From: Chitinophaga sp. GbtcB8
GTDB lineage: Bacteria > Bacteroidota > Bacteroidia > Chitinophagales > Chitinophagaceae
DNA length: 64,000 nt
Direction of reading: 5' to 3'
Assembly (NCBI RefSeq): GCF_019091455.1
Contig: NZ_JAGXJN010000014.1
Coordinates: 1 to 64,000, forward strand
Shown: one piece after another, positions 33,809-42,609 of the stretch
How positions within the stretch are numbered: position 1 is the stretch's first letter
Layout of the letters: the number at the start of each line of letters is the position of its first letter
Position numbers and translations under genes: made by a program
The notes under the pieces: model-generated
Database searches by the model: none
What the model saw: only the letters and a program-made list of their open reading frames with translations
Told to the model about the DNA's origin: nothing

Positions 33809-34366
33809 TTAATAAATCCCCGGTACCAGCCGCTTAGTATGCTTTTTATATTCCAGGTAATCCACCCCTAAAGCCTCCGACAGCATTGTTTCCTCCACAT
33901 AGATCCGGTACAGGAAAGCGATCGTCACCGGTACAAATACCACCAGCAGAGCTACCCAGTTATTCATGGAAATGCCAAACCCCAGAAAAGAGAGCAGCGA
34001 CGCTGAATAGGAGAGATGCCGCACATATTTGTACATCCCATCCCGCTTAACAGTGTGCCCTTCCCGGATGGCTACATTCACCGTAAAAAAACGGCCCAGG
34101 GAAATAATAGCGATCAGCCGCAGCACCATACCTGATATAATCAGCCCGATGCCTGTCAGGCCAATAACAGGGGACTTTATAATCGGGAAATAGGTCAGTT
34201 TAGAAATATTTACGGCCGCAATCACACAAACCATTACCGTTATCCATATATAGGTCAGGGAGTGTTTGGCTGGTTTTTTATCATTTTGCCCCGCACGCAG
34301 CACCCGGTTCAGGATAATCTCTGATGCAAACCAGCAGAAGTATATAATATTAAAGAACAGCTCCAT
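33809..34366 (-). CDS. Isoprenylcysteine carboxyl methyltransferase-like membrane protein
   Basis: A 185-residue integral membrane protein of the ICMT/PEMT type. After three or four hydrophobic segments comes the family core GRFFTVNVAIREGHTVKRDG, YKYVRHLSYSASLL and the late EETMLSEALGVDYLEYKKHT, which binds SAM and the lipid substrate. Bacterial members methylate unknown lipids or isoprenoids. It is divergent from a terpene synthase gene with a 150-base spacer. A shared role in terpenoid modification is possible but not shown. Confidence 0.85.
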   Translation of the reverse strand: MELFFNIIYFCWFASEIILNRVLRAGQNDKKPAKHSLTYIWITVMVCVIAAVNISKLTYFPIIKSPVIGLTGIGLIISGMVLRLIAIISLGRFFTVNVAIREGHTVKRDGMYKYVRHLSYSASLLSFLGFGISMNNWVALLVVFVPVTIAFLYRIYVEETMLSEALGVDYLEYKKHTKRLVPGIY

Positions 34367-34516
34367 GGCAGTCAGTTCTCCTAAAGATAACGGCTACAAT
34401 AGCAATAAGCAAGACCGGAATTTATCTAAATTACGAGGCAGAACTGCTCTCCACGGCTATGAAATTTTACCGCAGTCAACCAGTCTAACTTTAGGTTCTC
34501 CCTTAAAATAACCGGT

Positions 34517-35518
34517 ATGGAACAGTTACACCTGCCGCAGATCTGTTGTCCGTTCCCGGCCAGCATCAGCCATCAGTTGGATGATGTGCATGCGCATAAT
34601 ATGTATTGGGTACAGCAATTCAGCCTGGCGCCCACTCCTCAGCTAATGGCAGCTTACCGCCAGGCCAGGTTCCCCTGGTTCGTTTCCCGTATCTATCACA
34701 CGGCCGGTTACTTAGAGCTTTGCCTGGCCTGTGATTTCTGTACCTGGCTGTTCAGGGTAGATGATCTATTGGAACAGCTGGGAGGCAACAAACGGCAGCA
34801 TGAGCGTATGGTGCAGGAAATGATCCGCGTACTGGAACAAGGACAGACTAGTGTATTGAGTGAGCAGGCAGCTTTAGCCGCCGGGTTAATGGATATCTGG
34901 GAGCGCATGAAAACCCTTTGCCCACCGGGCTGGCAGCGCCGCTTTATAAACAACATGAAGAACCTGTTTGATGCCACCTGCTGGGAAGCGGATAACCGGT
35001 TTGCTGCCCAGCCACCCGGCATAGCCGAGTATATTAAAATGCGGCCTTACACTAGCGCCATGTACCCTTGTATTGACCTGATAGAGATGATGGGCCAATC
35101 CTGGCTGCCGGACGAGATCCGTTTGCATGATGCGGTGCAGCAGCTTACCCTTACCTGCATAGAGGCCGTATGCTGGATAAACGACCTGGTTTCTTTTAAT
35201 AAAGAACAACGGATCAACGAGCCGCATAATGTAGTACTGTTGCTGCAGGGCGAGCATCATTTAAGCCCCTATGATGCTATCCGCGAAGTAACAGAGGTCT
35301 GTAATGAAACCATCCGTCACTTCCAGTTCCTGGAAAAGAAATTGCTTACAGGCGGAAAGGTGGTGCACAAAAATTTGCCGCATTATACGGCAGGGCTCCG
35401 CTCCTGGATACGGGGAAACCTTGACTGGAGCCTCTTTGATACAGAACGTTATGGTGTAAAGGTGGTAAAGCGGGATGAAGAATATTTATCATTCAGTAAA
35501 ATATTCCTGGAGGAATAA
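34517..35518 (+). CDS. Class I terpene synthase
   Basis: A 333-residue cytoplasmic terpene cyclase. The metal-binding sites are DDLLE (82-86) and N222-D-x2-S226-x3-E230; the diphosphate sensor R176 lies exactly 46 residues before the NSE motif, and RY (311-312) closes the active site. All four features expected of bacterial class I enzymes are present. It probably cyclises farnesyl or geranylgeranyl diphosphate; the product cannot be predicted. Chitinophaga pinensis is known to encode characterised terpene synthases. No prenyltransferase or P450 gene is adjacent; the only neighbour is the divergent ICMT-like gene. Confidence 0.93.
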   Translation: MEQLHLPQICCPFPASISHQLDDVHAHNMYWVQQFSLAPTPQLMAAYRQARFPWFVSRIYHTAGYLELCLACDFCTWLFRVDDLLEQLGGNKRQHERMVQEMIRVLEQGQTSVLSEQAALAAGLMDIWERMKTLCPPGWQRRFINNMKNLFDATCWEADNRFAAQPPGIAEYIKMRPYTSAMYPCIDLIEMMGQSWLPDEIRLHDAVQQLTLTCIEAVCWINDLVSFNKEQRINEPHNVVLLLQGEHHLSPYDAIREVTEVCNETIRHFQFLEKKLLTGGKVVHKNLPHYTAGLRSWIRGNLDWSLFDTERYGVKVVKRDEEYLSFSKIFLEE

Positions 35519-35624
35519 CTGTAAAGCAGTGCGCGCACATTCCCCCTTTTCATAACTACACAAAGGCAGGCTATAACACAAGGCTAGCCTCAAAAGATAA
35601 GGGCAACTTTTTTTCATAGCCGCC

Positions 35625-35657
35625 CAAAAAAATAGCCACCTATGCCGGGTGGCTATT
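35625..35657 (-). terminator. Terminator of the MarR-GNAT gene
   Basis: On the minus strand a perfect 10-base stem AATAGCCACC/GGTGGCTATT (35631-35640 with 35648-35657) around a 7-base loop is followed by seven T. It stands 28 bases behind the gene end and also separates it from the convergent terpene synthase gene. Confidence 0.9.
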
Positions 35658-35684
35658 CATGTAAAATCTAAATATTAAAATGTA

Positions 35685-36632
35685 TCAATCCAAAATTAAC
35701 TCCATTTGAATGTTGGCCCTTTCATAAGGTGAGGGCGGGCCGGTTATTTTCTTAAACCCCAGTTTGTGGTAAAGGTTAATAGCCGGCTTTAAAATAGTAT
35801 TGCTTTCCAGGTACAGGCGATGAGCGCCAATGCTGCGGGCCTTTTCTATAATAGCATTCCCCAGCAGCCAGCCAATGTTCTTACCGCGCGCTTCCGGCGA
35901 CACGGCCATTTTGGCCAGTTCATAACCGCCGTCTTCCATTTTAATAAGGGCACAGGTACCCACCGGTTCATCATTATAAACAGCCATCAGGATATATCCG
36001 CCTTTTTGCAGAATGTATTCTTTAGGATGGTCCAGCGCTTTGTAGTCAGCCGCTTCCATTTTAAAATAAGTAGTGATCCATTCTTCGTTCAGCTTCCTGA
36101 ATGCTGCTGCGTGTTTGGGCTGGTAATCTATGATCTGCACCTCTGTGCTTTCCCGTTGTTTTTTCTCCTCCTGCACGCGCCGCAGCAGGCTTTTCTGCTC
36201 TAATAAGAACTCCCATTCTGCAATGCCTTTCCACAGGTCGTACTGCGTGGTTTTCATGGCAGTATCCACTGCAGCGCCTACATCTTTATACTGGTCCTGT
36301 ATTTTGATGCCGATGGCTTCCCCGGCAGCGGAGAGGGTAATGTAGTTCTTACGCCCGTCCTTTTTACCTTTCTTCTCTTTTACATATCCCTTCTTAGCCA
36401 TTTCCCGTACAATCTGGCTTACAGAAGGATGGGTGTGTCCGATCTCCTGCGCTATTTCTGTAATGGTCCTTTCCTCCCCGCGGGATAGCACATAAAATAC
36501 CGGGAACCATTTAGGCTGCATGTCAATAGCATACAGGCTGTAGATCTGTGAGGCCTCTTCCGTTAGCAGATCGCTCAGGCGCCGCAGCCGGCTGCCCAGG
36601 GCCATTTTTCCTATTTCATCATAAAAATCCAT
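35685..36632 (-). CDS. MarR-GNAT fusion regulator/acetyltransferase
   Basis: A 315-residue bifunctional protein. The N-terminal half is a MarR-type winged helix (RTITEIAQEIGHTHPSVSQI; KGYVKEKKGKKDGRKNYITL). From about residue 165 onward follows a GNAT acetyltransferase with the acetyl-CoA loop AVSPEARGKNIGWLLGNAII and LYLESNTILKPAINLYHKLG. Such fusions are known in several bacterial groups, but their targets are mostly unknown. The gene has its own operator-like repeats (36647-36666) 15-34 bases upstream of the start, suggesting autoregulation, and a strong terminator. Confidence 0.88.
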   Translation of the reverse strand: MDFYDEIGKMALGSRLRRLSDLLTEEASQIYSLYAIDMQPKWFPVFYVLSRGEERTITEIAQEIGHTHPSVSQIVREMAKKGYVKEKKGKKDGRKNYITLSAAGEAIGIKIQDQYKDVGAAVDTAMKTTQYDLWKGIAEWEFLLEQKSLLRRVQEEKKQRESTEVQIIDYQPKHAAAFRKLNEEWITTYFKMEAADYKALDHPKEYILQKGGYILMAVYNDEPVGTCALIKMEDGGYELAKMAVSPEARGKNIGWLLGNAIIEKARSIGAHRLYLESNTILKPAINLYHKLGFKKITGPPSPYERANIQMELILD

Positions 36633-37039
36633 AACTATATCTTTAATTACGTAACTGCTTACGTAAATGTATGGAGAAATATTTTTCCAGCCAAAATTTG
36701 TTGCCCTGGCTTATTAGGAACCGTGTGTTTTCCGCCGGCTGCCTTTGGGACCGGTTATAAATCTAGTTACTGTAGCTCGTTGAGGACCGTAAGCTTTCCG
36801 TCAGGATACTTTTGCGCCCGGTTGCAAATTTTGCTGCCAGATGGGAAAAGAGAAAAACCAGGCTGTAAACCAACATCAGTCCCTCATTGTAAACTTCAAA
36901 CAGGATTATTTAACCAGGGTATAAACCTATTCCAGAGCAAAGCACGCTATGTTTCTCCCATGTCCTTCCCATGAGTTTCTCATGTCTTTCCCTACTAAAT
37001 CCCATGTTTTTCCCTAGTGAATCCCTGGTGAAGTTCATG
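36633..37039. other. 407-base intergenic region rich in repeats
   Basis: It holds the MarR-GNAT operator (36647-36666), a diverged tandem duplication of about 67 bases (36720-36850 approximately, sharing ACCGT, TTTCCG and CCGGTT-type blocks), and a series of 11-base repeats from 36949. No coding sequence is convincing; an 83-codon plus-strand frame (36723-36974) is poor in composition. Confidence 0.6.
36647..36666. promoter_or_regulatory. Twin TTACGTAA operator
   Basis: Two identical palindromes TTACGTAA (36647-36654 and 36659-36666), 12 bases centre to centre, just upstream of the MarR-GNAT start codon. The location and symmetry fit autorepression by the MarR domain. Confidence 0.6.
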
Positions 37040-37047
37040 TCAGGGCA
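36949..37047. repeat. Tandem 11-base repeats
   Basis: At least eight consecutive 11-base units, most of the form ATGTTTCTCCC, ATGTCCTTCCC, ATGTCTTTCCC, ATGTTTTTCCC, with variants TACTAAATCCC and TAGTGAATCCC. The series runs into the stop codon of the DUF3570 gene. The period is close to one helical turn and does not keep a reading frame. Confidence 0.75.
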
Positions 37048-38278
37048 TATTTCCTCCTCCCTTCCCCCCATGCATCCGCATATGGCTCGCTTCCAGCAAA
37101 AGAGTGATCATATGTGCCGATAATCCATCCGACCGCTTGTAAAACGCATACCGCAATGCCGCTTCCCGGAAAGAATAGTTGCCCAGAAAAGGTTTGTAAA
37201 ATGCATACCGTATACCCATGTCCAGCTTGTAGCTGTTAAAGGTAGAAAGGTCGTAGTCAGATGTATAGAAACGCTCACTAAGAAGATGCTCCTTATAAGG
37301 TTTAAAATACTTACTGCCCTGCTGATTATAATATCGCAGCAGGGGAGATAAAGTAAGCCGGGGTGTTATTTTTACCGGCGCTTCCAGCTGCAGCGTATGT
37401 GCCGTAATCCCAAAGTTATCCCGGTAAAAACGGTAATAGGAACGCAGAATAACCCGCTGGCCCACGAAAGTGTTCAGCTGTAAGCCCAGCGGTACTTTCC
37501 ACCTTTCCCGCGGCAGGTTCTCTACTTTTAAGCTATCGCCCAAAAAATATACACGGTGAAAAGGGGTGGATAATAATCCATGCTGGTATACCAGCTCCGG
37601 GAAAACAGCCAGCTGCATGCGTTCATTGATCACCTGGTACAAAGCAAAGCTGGCATTGTAAGAGCGGCGTTTGTACTCCGTAAACCATTCTTTATACCGC
37701 AGCTCCTCCGGGTAGATCAGCTTTTCAGGTGAAAAATGATCAGGATCCAGCCGGCCCCAGCGCAGGTCGTCCAGGAATACCTGCAGGGAAGCGCTCACTT
37801 CACGGGTACTACTGGCATTTGCCTGGCTCAGGGTTATGCCAATGGGCACAGAAAAATAATCGGATTCAATAGAAAAGCCGGAGTGGATACCTACCCGTAC
37901 ACGGGACCGCCGTAACAGCCGGCTGTAACCGGCATCCAGGTGAGTACGGGCATCTACCCGGGAGGCAGAGGAAACGATATGATCTATTTTATCAGTGGAT
38001 GCAGAGGTGATCACATCCACTCCCATATTTACATGAAAGGTATTTACAGAATCGCGTTTGTGCGTAATAGTTATCTCAGGTGCATATACCTGTAATGCCT
38101 CCGTACCTATGCCGCCGGTAACCGCGGAATGATCGCCTTCCTGTGTGTAATAAGAAAATAACAGCTGCACATCCGTTTGCGATACCCGCTGCTTTTTATA
38201 TGTACTGTCTTTTGCCTTTTGTGCAGATGCAGATAAAGCCGTTGCTAAAAGTCCTAATACCAGATATTTCTTTTTCAT
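37040..38278 (-). CDS. DUF3570 beta-barrel protein
   Basis: A 412-residue exported protein with a signal peptide (KKYLVLGLLATALSASAQ). The mature part alternates polar and aromatic residues, as in outer-membrane barrels (QRVSQTDVQLLFSYYTQEGD; LRSYYRFYRDNFGITAHTL), and includes THLDAGYSRLLRRSRVRVG. It matches the DUF3570 family, which I recall regularly beside DUF4266, ApbE and thioredoxin genes. It is the last of four co-directed genes; DUF4266 ends 8 bases before it. A role as an outer-membrane partner of a flavin-dependent redox system is an inference. Confidence 0.85.
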   Translation of the reverse strand: MKKKYLVLGLLATALSASAQKAKDSTYKKQRVSQTDVQLLFSYYTQEGDHSAVTGGIGTEALQVYAPEITITHKRDSVNTFHVNMGVDVITSASTDKIDHIVSSASRVDARTHLDAGYSRLLRRSRVRVGIHSGFSIESDYFSVPIGITLSQANASSTREVSASLQVFLDDLRWGRLDPDHFSPEKLIYPEELRYKEWFTEYKRRSYNASFALYQVINERMQLAVFPELVYQHGLLSTPFHRVYFLGDSLKVENLPRERWKVPLGLQLNTFVGQRVILRSYYRFYRDNFGITAHTLQLEAPVKITPRLTLSPLLRYYNQQGSKYFKPYKEHLLSERFYTSDYDLSTFNSYKLDMGIRYAFYKPFLGNYSFREAALRYAFYKRSDGLSAHMITLLLEASHMRMHGGKGGGNMP

Positions 38279-38286
38279 GCCCTGAT

Positions 38287-38520
38287 TCAGTTACAGCCGC
38301 ATCCTCCGCTGGCTTTGCCGTTGCCGCCACCGCTGGCGCCTTCGCGGTAAGTATGTGCACCTTCTTCAAATTTTTCTATGTCGGGTTTGCCAGGTTGCAT
38401 ATTTTCATCATTCAGGTAAGCCCGCTGGTAAGGTTTTACACTTACACAGCTGTGCAGCGCAAATATCAGCACCGCTATCATGAATAAAATATACCACCTT
38501 GTTGTATTATGCTGTTGCAT
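38287..38520 (-). CDS. DUF4266 small lipoprotein
   Basis: A 77-residue lipoprotein, starting at M (38520). A hydrophobic segment leads to the lipobox ALHSC with C25, then the DUF4266 signature VKPYQRAYLNDENMQPG and a glycine-rich tail. Near the tail, REGASGG (59-65) precedes GCGCN (73-77), the cysteine-containing end typical of the family. Its gene overlaps the apbE end by 14 bases, so translation is coupled. It may be anchored in the membrane and either bind a metal or cofactor through the two cysteines or accept FMN from ApbE. Both ideas are untested. Confidence 0.85.
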   Translation of the reverse strand: MQQHNTTRWYILFMIAVLIFALHSCVSVKPYQRAYLNDENMQPGKPDIEKFEEGAHTYREGASGGGNGKASGGCGCN

Positions 38521-39433
38521 GGATATTAATATGCCTGGATTGAAAAACCTGGTTCTCTGCATCTATAAGCAGGCAATGTACATTCGGTAGCTGATCTACC
38601 AAGTACATACCTGCCTCGCGCCCCATTACTGTTACGGCCGTAGCCAAAGCATCTGATAGTTCTGCACTGGGGCTCACCACCGTTACGCTTTTAATAAAGG
38701 GAACCGGCTTACCGCTCACAGGGTCTATGTTATGGGAATAGCGGATGCCGTTCTGCTCAAAGTATTGTTCATAATTACCGGAAGTAGCTACCGCCGCATT
38801 ATTTACCGGGAGCCAAAGCATTATTTTAGAAGGATTGTCCGGGTCGGCAATGCCTATTTTCCAGGGGCTGCCATCCGGCTGCGTACCCCAGGCTGTGAGG
38901 TCGCCACTGGCATTTATTACGCCGCTTTTTACACCCTTAGCCATCCATAAGGCTTTTACCCGGTCTGCCGCATACCCTTTACCTACAGCGCCAAAACCAA
39001 TACGCATGCCCTTGCGCGATAAGTAAGCGGTACGGTCCGCCTGTAATTGTATATGCTGGGAGCCCACTGCCTGCAGGGTAGCGGCCAGTGTAGCCGCATC
39101 CGGTAGCTGAAAGGAGCTGCCTTTAAAATTATATAATGCCTTTAATGCGCCTGCCGTAATATCAAACGCGCCCTGCGTAAGTGTGGATAAACGGATGCAG
39201 CGCGCCATAAGGGCATATACTTCCTCATCCACCCGCAGGGGCTGTACACCGGCTTGCCGGTTCAACAGCGAGGTTTGGGAAGTATCATTAAATTCTGTAA
39301 GTAATTGTTCAATACGTTGTATCTCCGCCACGCCTTCGTGTAAGCGTTGCTGTGAGATAGCCGCATCCTGCTCCACAATGATCAGCTCAAAGTCTGATCC
39401 CATTAACCGCAGCTGTACCTTATGGCTTTGCAT
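38507..39433 (-). CDS. apbE: FAD:protein FMN transferase (ApbE family)
   Basis: A 308-residue protein with ApbE hallmarks: TQGAFDITAGALKAL, FGAVGKGYAADRVKALW, SGVINASGDLTAWG, and YSHNIDPVSGKPV; the late DALATAVTVMG holds the metal site. ApbE moves FMN from FAD to a Thr or Ser of target proteins, normally outside the cytoplasm. This copy starts at MQSHKVQLRLMGSDFEL and has no visible signal peptide or lipobox, which is unusual; either it acts inside or the start is wrong. The gene begins 5 bases after the thioredoxin stop and overlaps DUF4266. Confidence 0.9.
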   Translation of the reverse strand: MQSHKVQLRLMGSDFELIIVEQDAAISQQRLHEGVAEIQRIEQLLTEFNDTSQTSLLNRQAGVQPLRVDEEVYALMARCIRLSTLTQGAFDITAGALKALYNFKGSSFQLPDAATLAATLQAVGSQHIQLQADRTAYLSRKGMRIGFGAVGKGYAADRVKALWMAKGVKSGVINASGDLTAWGTQPDGSPWKIGIADPDNPSKIMLWLPVNNAAVATSGNYEQYFEQNGIRYSHNIDPVSGKPVPFIKSVTVVSPSAELSDALATAVTVMGREAGMYLVDQLPNVHCLLIDAENQVFQSRHINIHATA

Positions 39434-39438
39434 ACACG

Positions 39439-39864
39439 TTATTTTAGCATTTGCCGCACAGTGGTAATAAAATCCCCCGCCGTCTGGTGGCTGAAAGGTA
39501 CTTGCGCTAACATTTTTTTAGCAGGGGTCAGCAGCACTATCTGCGGAAAAGCTCCATGGGGATTAAACTGCTCCGCCAGCGATTCATACTGTGTTTTCAG
39601 TGGAGCCGGTATTTTTTTACGCTGTGGAAAGTCGGCTTCCAGCAACACCAGCTTGTCATGTGCAAAATGCTGAAAGCTGCTATCGGCCAATATGGTTTTA
39701 TTAAACTGTATACAGGGAATGCACCAGTCAGACCCGGAAAAGATCAACAGCACTTCCTTGCCGGAGGTTTGCGCCAGCGTAAATGCTTCATCCGGGTTTT
39801 TAAGCACCTGCGCCTGTGCAAAAGCAGTAGTAAAAAGTAATAACAACAGCAAGGTTCTGAACAT
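39439..39864 (-). CDS. Exported thioredoxin-fold protein
   Basis: A 141-residue protein; the start at 39864 (MFRTLLLLLLFTTAFAQAQ) opens a signal peptide. The thioredoxin-like active site is GSDWCIPCIQF with a CxxC pair, followed by LVLLEADFPQRKK and the cis-proline region PHGAFPQIVLL. It should act as a periplasmic thiol reductase or oxidase. It is the first gene of the four-gene set with apbE, DUF4266 and DUF3570, and could serve the cysteines of the DUF4266 lipoprotein (GCGC tail). That pairing is inferred. Confidence 0.88.
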   Translation of the reverse strand: MFRTLLLLLLFTTAFAQAQVLKNPDEAFTLAQTSGKEVLLIFSGSDWCIPCIQFNKTILADSSFQHFAHDKLVLLEADFPQRKKIPAPLKTQYESLAEQFNPHGAFPQIVLLTPAKKMLAQVPFSHQTAGDFITTVRQMLK

Positions 39865-39925
39865 AGGTAATATCATTACACATTACAAAATTAGGGATGT
39901 TGTTACGTAAGGCCAATATTAAATT

Positions 39926-42460
39926 TTAGCTGGATGTTCCTTCCCCCGGTGGTTTCTCCGGTTTCCACTGTTGTAAAATGGTGGGATCCACAGACTTAAT
40001 ATGCAGCTCCCGCTGTGGAGAGGGGATCTGGATGCCTGCTTTTTGCAGGTTTTCGTATATGCGGATCAGTACATCGTGCTGTAAGGTGCCGGCAAGGCCC
40101 AGGTCCAGGATCCAGAAAAAGATGCGGAAGTTTACGGAGTTATCTCCAAACTGGTACAGCAGCACTACCGGTTCCGGGTTCTCCATCATGCCTTCCCAAC
40201 CCTTTACAGTTTGTTTTAAAATATCCGTTACCTGTTTAAGGTCTGATCCGTATTCTACTCCGATCAGCAGCTCCACACGGCGGGTACGGTTGCTGAGGGT
40301 CCAGTTGATCAGCTGCTGGGAAATAAGATCCCCATTGGGTACAATTACTTCAGAACCATCATACGCGGAGATCTTACTGGAGCGGATGCCTATTTCCTTT
40401 ACCACGCCGGAGCGGGTGCCCAGCTCGATTACATCGCCTACTTCAATAGGTTTTTCAAAGGCCAGTATTACACCGGATACCAGGTTGTTCACAATATTCT
40501 GCAGGCCAAAACCAATGCCCACCCCTAATGCGCCTATCACAATGGCCAGCTTATCCATCGGTATGCCGGAAGCCGCAAAGGCCAGCAGCACGCCCAGCCC
40601 CAATACCGCCAACCGTATCAGCAAAATGGCAGATCCCAGTTTTTTCTTTTTACCGATACCGGCGTTTTGCCCGGTGTCGCCAAACATATAGGCGATCATC
40701 TGTGTAATTACAGTAGATACCCAGAGCACCAGCAAAAAGATGATCACACTGCTGAACGTAAAGGTAGTATTACCAATGGTACGGCCGGTTTCCAGGAACT
40801 CACTGATCGCCTCATAAATATTATCAAACACATACAGGTTGCGGGCTATCAGCATTAGCCAGGTAATGGTGGCAAACAGGTACAGGAATACTTTTAAGCG
40901 CGACTGTACATTCTGAAAATCAATAAAGGAAATAAAAGTGCTGGAATGCTTATTCGCCTCTACCTGCAGGTACACCGCCTCCATCAGCAGGTCCACAAAA
41001 AATATCAGGTTAACGGCCATGGTTATACTAATAGCAGCTGTAGCGCCAATGATCTTGGCGGCCGTAACACGGCCGGTTAGCACCAGCAGCAGAGAAAAAG
41101 CGCTCATCACAATAAACAGCATCAGCATGTTGCGGGAATATTTAGGCAGGGCCAGCGTGCTGTGTTTGGTTATTCTGCGTAAACGGATGCCTAATATAAT
41201 GCAGGCAATAGCCGCCAGGAACAGCCCCCATTGTTCCGCATTGGTGGCCTGTATGGTAAGGTTATTCAAAAAGTAAATGAACAGCAGCCCCACCAGCGCT
41301 ATCCAGTGGTTCAGCAAATGCCGGGGTATGGAATGGCCTATCACATAGCTCAATGCTGTAATAGTAACCACCCAGTTTAGCTGGATGAACAGGATAGGAT
41401 ACTGCACGGAAAGCAGGCCAGCCAGCGTAAAAACAAAAATGAGCGTACTGGCCACCGGGAAACGGTATAATATACGGGAGTGCTGTAAAATAGCTTCTGC
41501 CTCCGTAGGTGGATGGCGCTGCCGGATCTTGCGGGTATTGTTATATGCCCAGAAAGCAAACAACCCTGCCAGCAATAACCAGATAACAAGCACCGGCCAT
41601 TGCACAGAAAAAAAGATGAACAGTATCTGCAGGTTCTTGTACACAGAATCCTTTAACACGGTAAAGAATGTAGGTTCATACAACTGTTTTTTGGGTTGCC
41701 ATAAGTAGGTATAATCTTTAATGAACATGCGCCGGCTGAAGTTGTCCAGCTGAAACTCCATATCGCCCAGCAGGTTGTTTACCGCTATGTAGCGCATTGC
41801 CACCTCGTTCTGCAGTAATCCAATTTGCAGAAGGGACTGTTTGTTAGACTTATCAATTTGCCGGAACTTCATAATAAGGCTGGTGAGCTGGCTGATGTAA
41901 AAGGTGCGCAGCTCGTCCTCCGTGGGTACGGCGCGCATGGCAGTATCTTTGCGTACCTGTTGCAGGGTATCGTTAATGTTCACCAGTTTTGCATAGTGCT
42001 GGAATAGATCATCCTGCCACATTTTTAAAATGCGGTTCAGCTGTACCAGCATTACTTTATTGGTATACAGGTCATGTACATTAGGGGTGCTGCCCAAAGC
42101 GGCAATATTGTTCTTGATCACATGCAGGGTGGAATCCATGAGTGGCAGCTTCTCCGTAATGTGGGCAGTATCATACCCCCGTTTAAGGGTGCTGCCCAGC
42201 TCATTCAGCATCAGCGTATAGCCTTCCAGCCGGTTAATGATAATGGCCACCGCGGTATCTGATACGCGGGAGCGGCTGGTATCCTTAGTGCTTTGTATCA
42301 CCTGTTTGCTGATACGGGCGCTATCTGCCAGGGTAGAGTCCTGTAGGGCTTTTGCGGGTGGTTTTTTCCCTTTCTGGGCCTGTAACCCGGCACAGGGTAA
42401 TAACAGTAAAAGCAGCCACAGTAGGCGGCGGCCATGTTTTTCAAAGATAGGCTTGTTCAT
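39926..42460 (-). CDS. Large MscS-family mechanosensitive channel
   Basis: An 844-residue membrane protein starting at 42460 (MNKPIFEKHGRRLL) with a signal peptide (LLLLLLPCAGLQAQ). A long periplasmic helical region (to about residue 280) precedes about ten membrane segments. The MscS core near the end has the pore helix GALGVGIGFGLQNIVNNLV, then GVILAFEKPIEVGDVIEL and SEVIVPNGDLISQQLINWT. The layout resembles the large MscK/YbiO type of the MscS superfamily. It should release ions on hypo-osmotic shock. It lies 61 bases upstream of the thioredoxin gene on the same strand. Confidence 0.9.
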   Translation of the reverse strand: MNKPIFEKHGRRLLWLLLLLLPCAGLQAQKGKKPPAKALQDSTLADSARISKQVIQSTKDTSRSRVSDTAVAIIINRLEGYTLMLNELGSTLKRGYDTAHITEKLPLMDSTLHVIKNNIAALGSTPNVHDLYTNKVMLVQLNRILKMWQDDLFQHYAKLVNINDTLQQVRKDTAMRAVPTEDELRTFYISQLTSLIMKFRQIDKSNKQSLLQIGLLQNEVAMRYIAVNNLLGDMEFQLDNFSRRMFIKDYTYLWQPKKQLYEPTFFTVLKDSVYKNLQILFIFFSVQWPVLVIWLLLAGLFAFWAYNNTRKIRQRHPPTEAEAILQHSRILYRFPVASTLIFVFTLAGLLSVQYPILFIQLNWVVTITALSYVIGHSIPRHLLNHWIALVGLLFIYFLNNLTIQATNAEQWGLFLAAIACIILGIRLRRITKHSTLALPKYSRNMLMLFIVMSAFSLLLVLTGRVTAAKIIGATAAISITMAVNLIFFVDLLMEAVYLQVEANKHSSTFISFIDFQNVQSRLKVFLYLFATITWLMLIARNLYVFDNIYEAISEFLETGRTIGNTTFTFSSVIIFLLVLWVSTVITQMIAYMFGDTGQNAGIGKKKKLGSAILLIRLAVLGLGVLLAFAASGIPMDKLAIVIGALGVGIGFGLQNIVNNLVSGVILAFEKPIEVGDVIELGTRSGVVKEIGIRSSKISAYDGSEVIVPNGDLISQQLINWTLSNRTRRVELLIGVEYGSDLKQVTDILKQTVKGWEGMMENPEPVVLLYQFGDNSVNFRIFFWILDLGLAGTLQHDVLIRIYENLQKAGIQIPSPQRELHIKSVDPTILQQWKPEKPPGEGTSS

Positions 42461-42609
42461 GGTTACTGTATAAATACCCTGGCAATTTAAGGTATTCCGT
42501 TTACTTACCTGTAGCAATACAGCTAACAAACTCTGGCATTATTAATGATTACATAATACCGCTTGTGCCAATAAGCCGTTATATTCAGTCTTTAATTATA
42601 TAATACAAC

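Noticed and set aside
36723..36974. 83-codon frame in the repeat-rich region
   Set aside because: It crosses the degenerate 67-base duplication and the 11-base repeats and has poor composition; non-coding.
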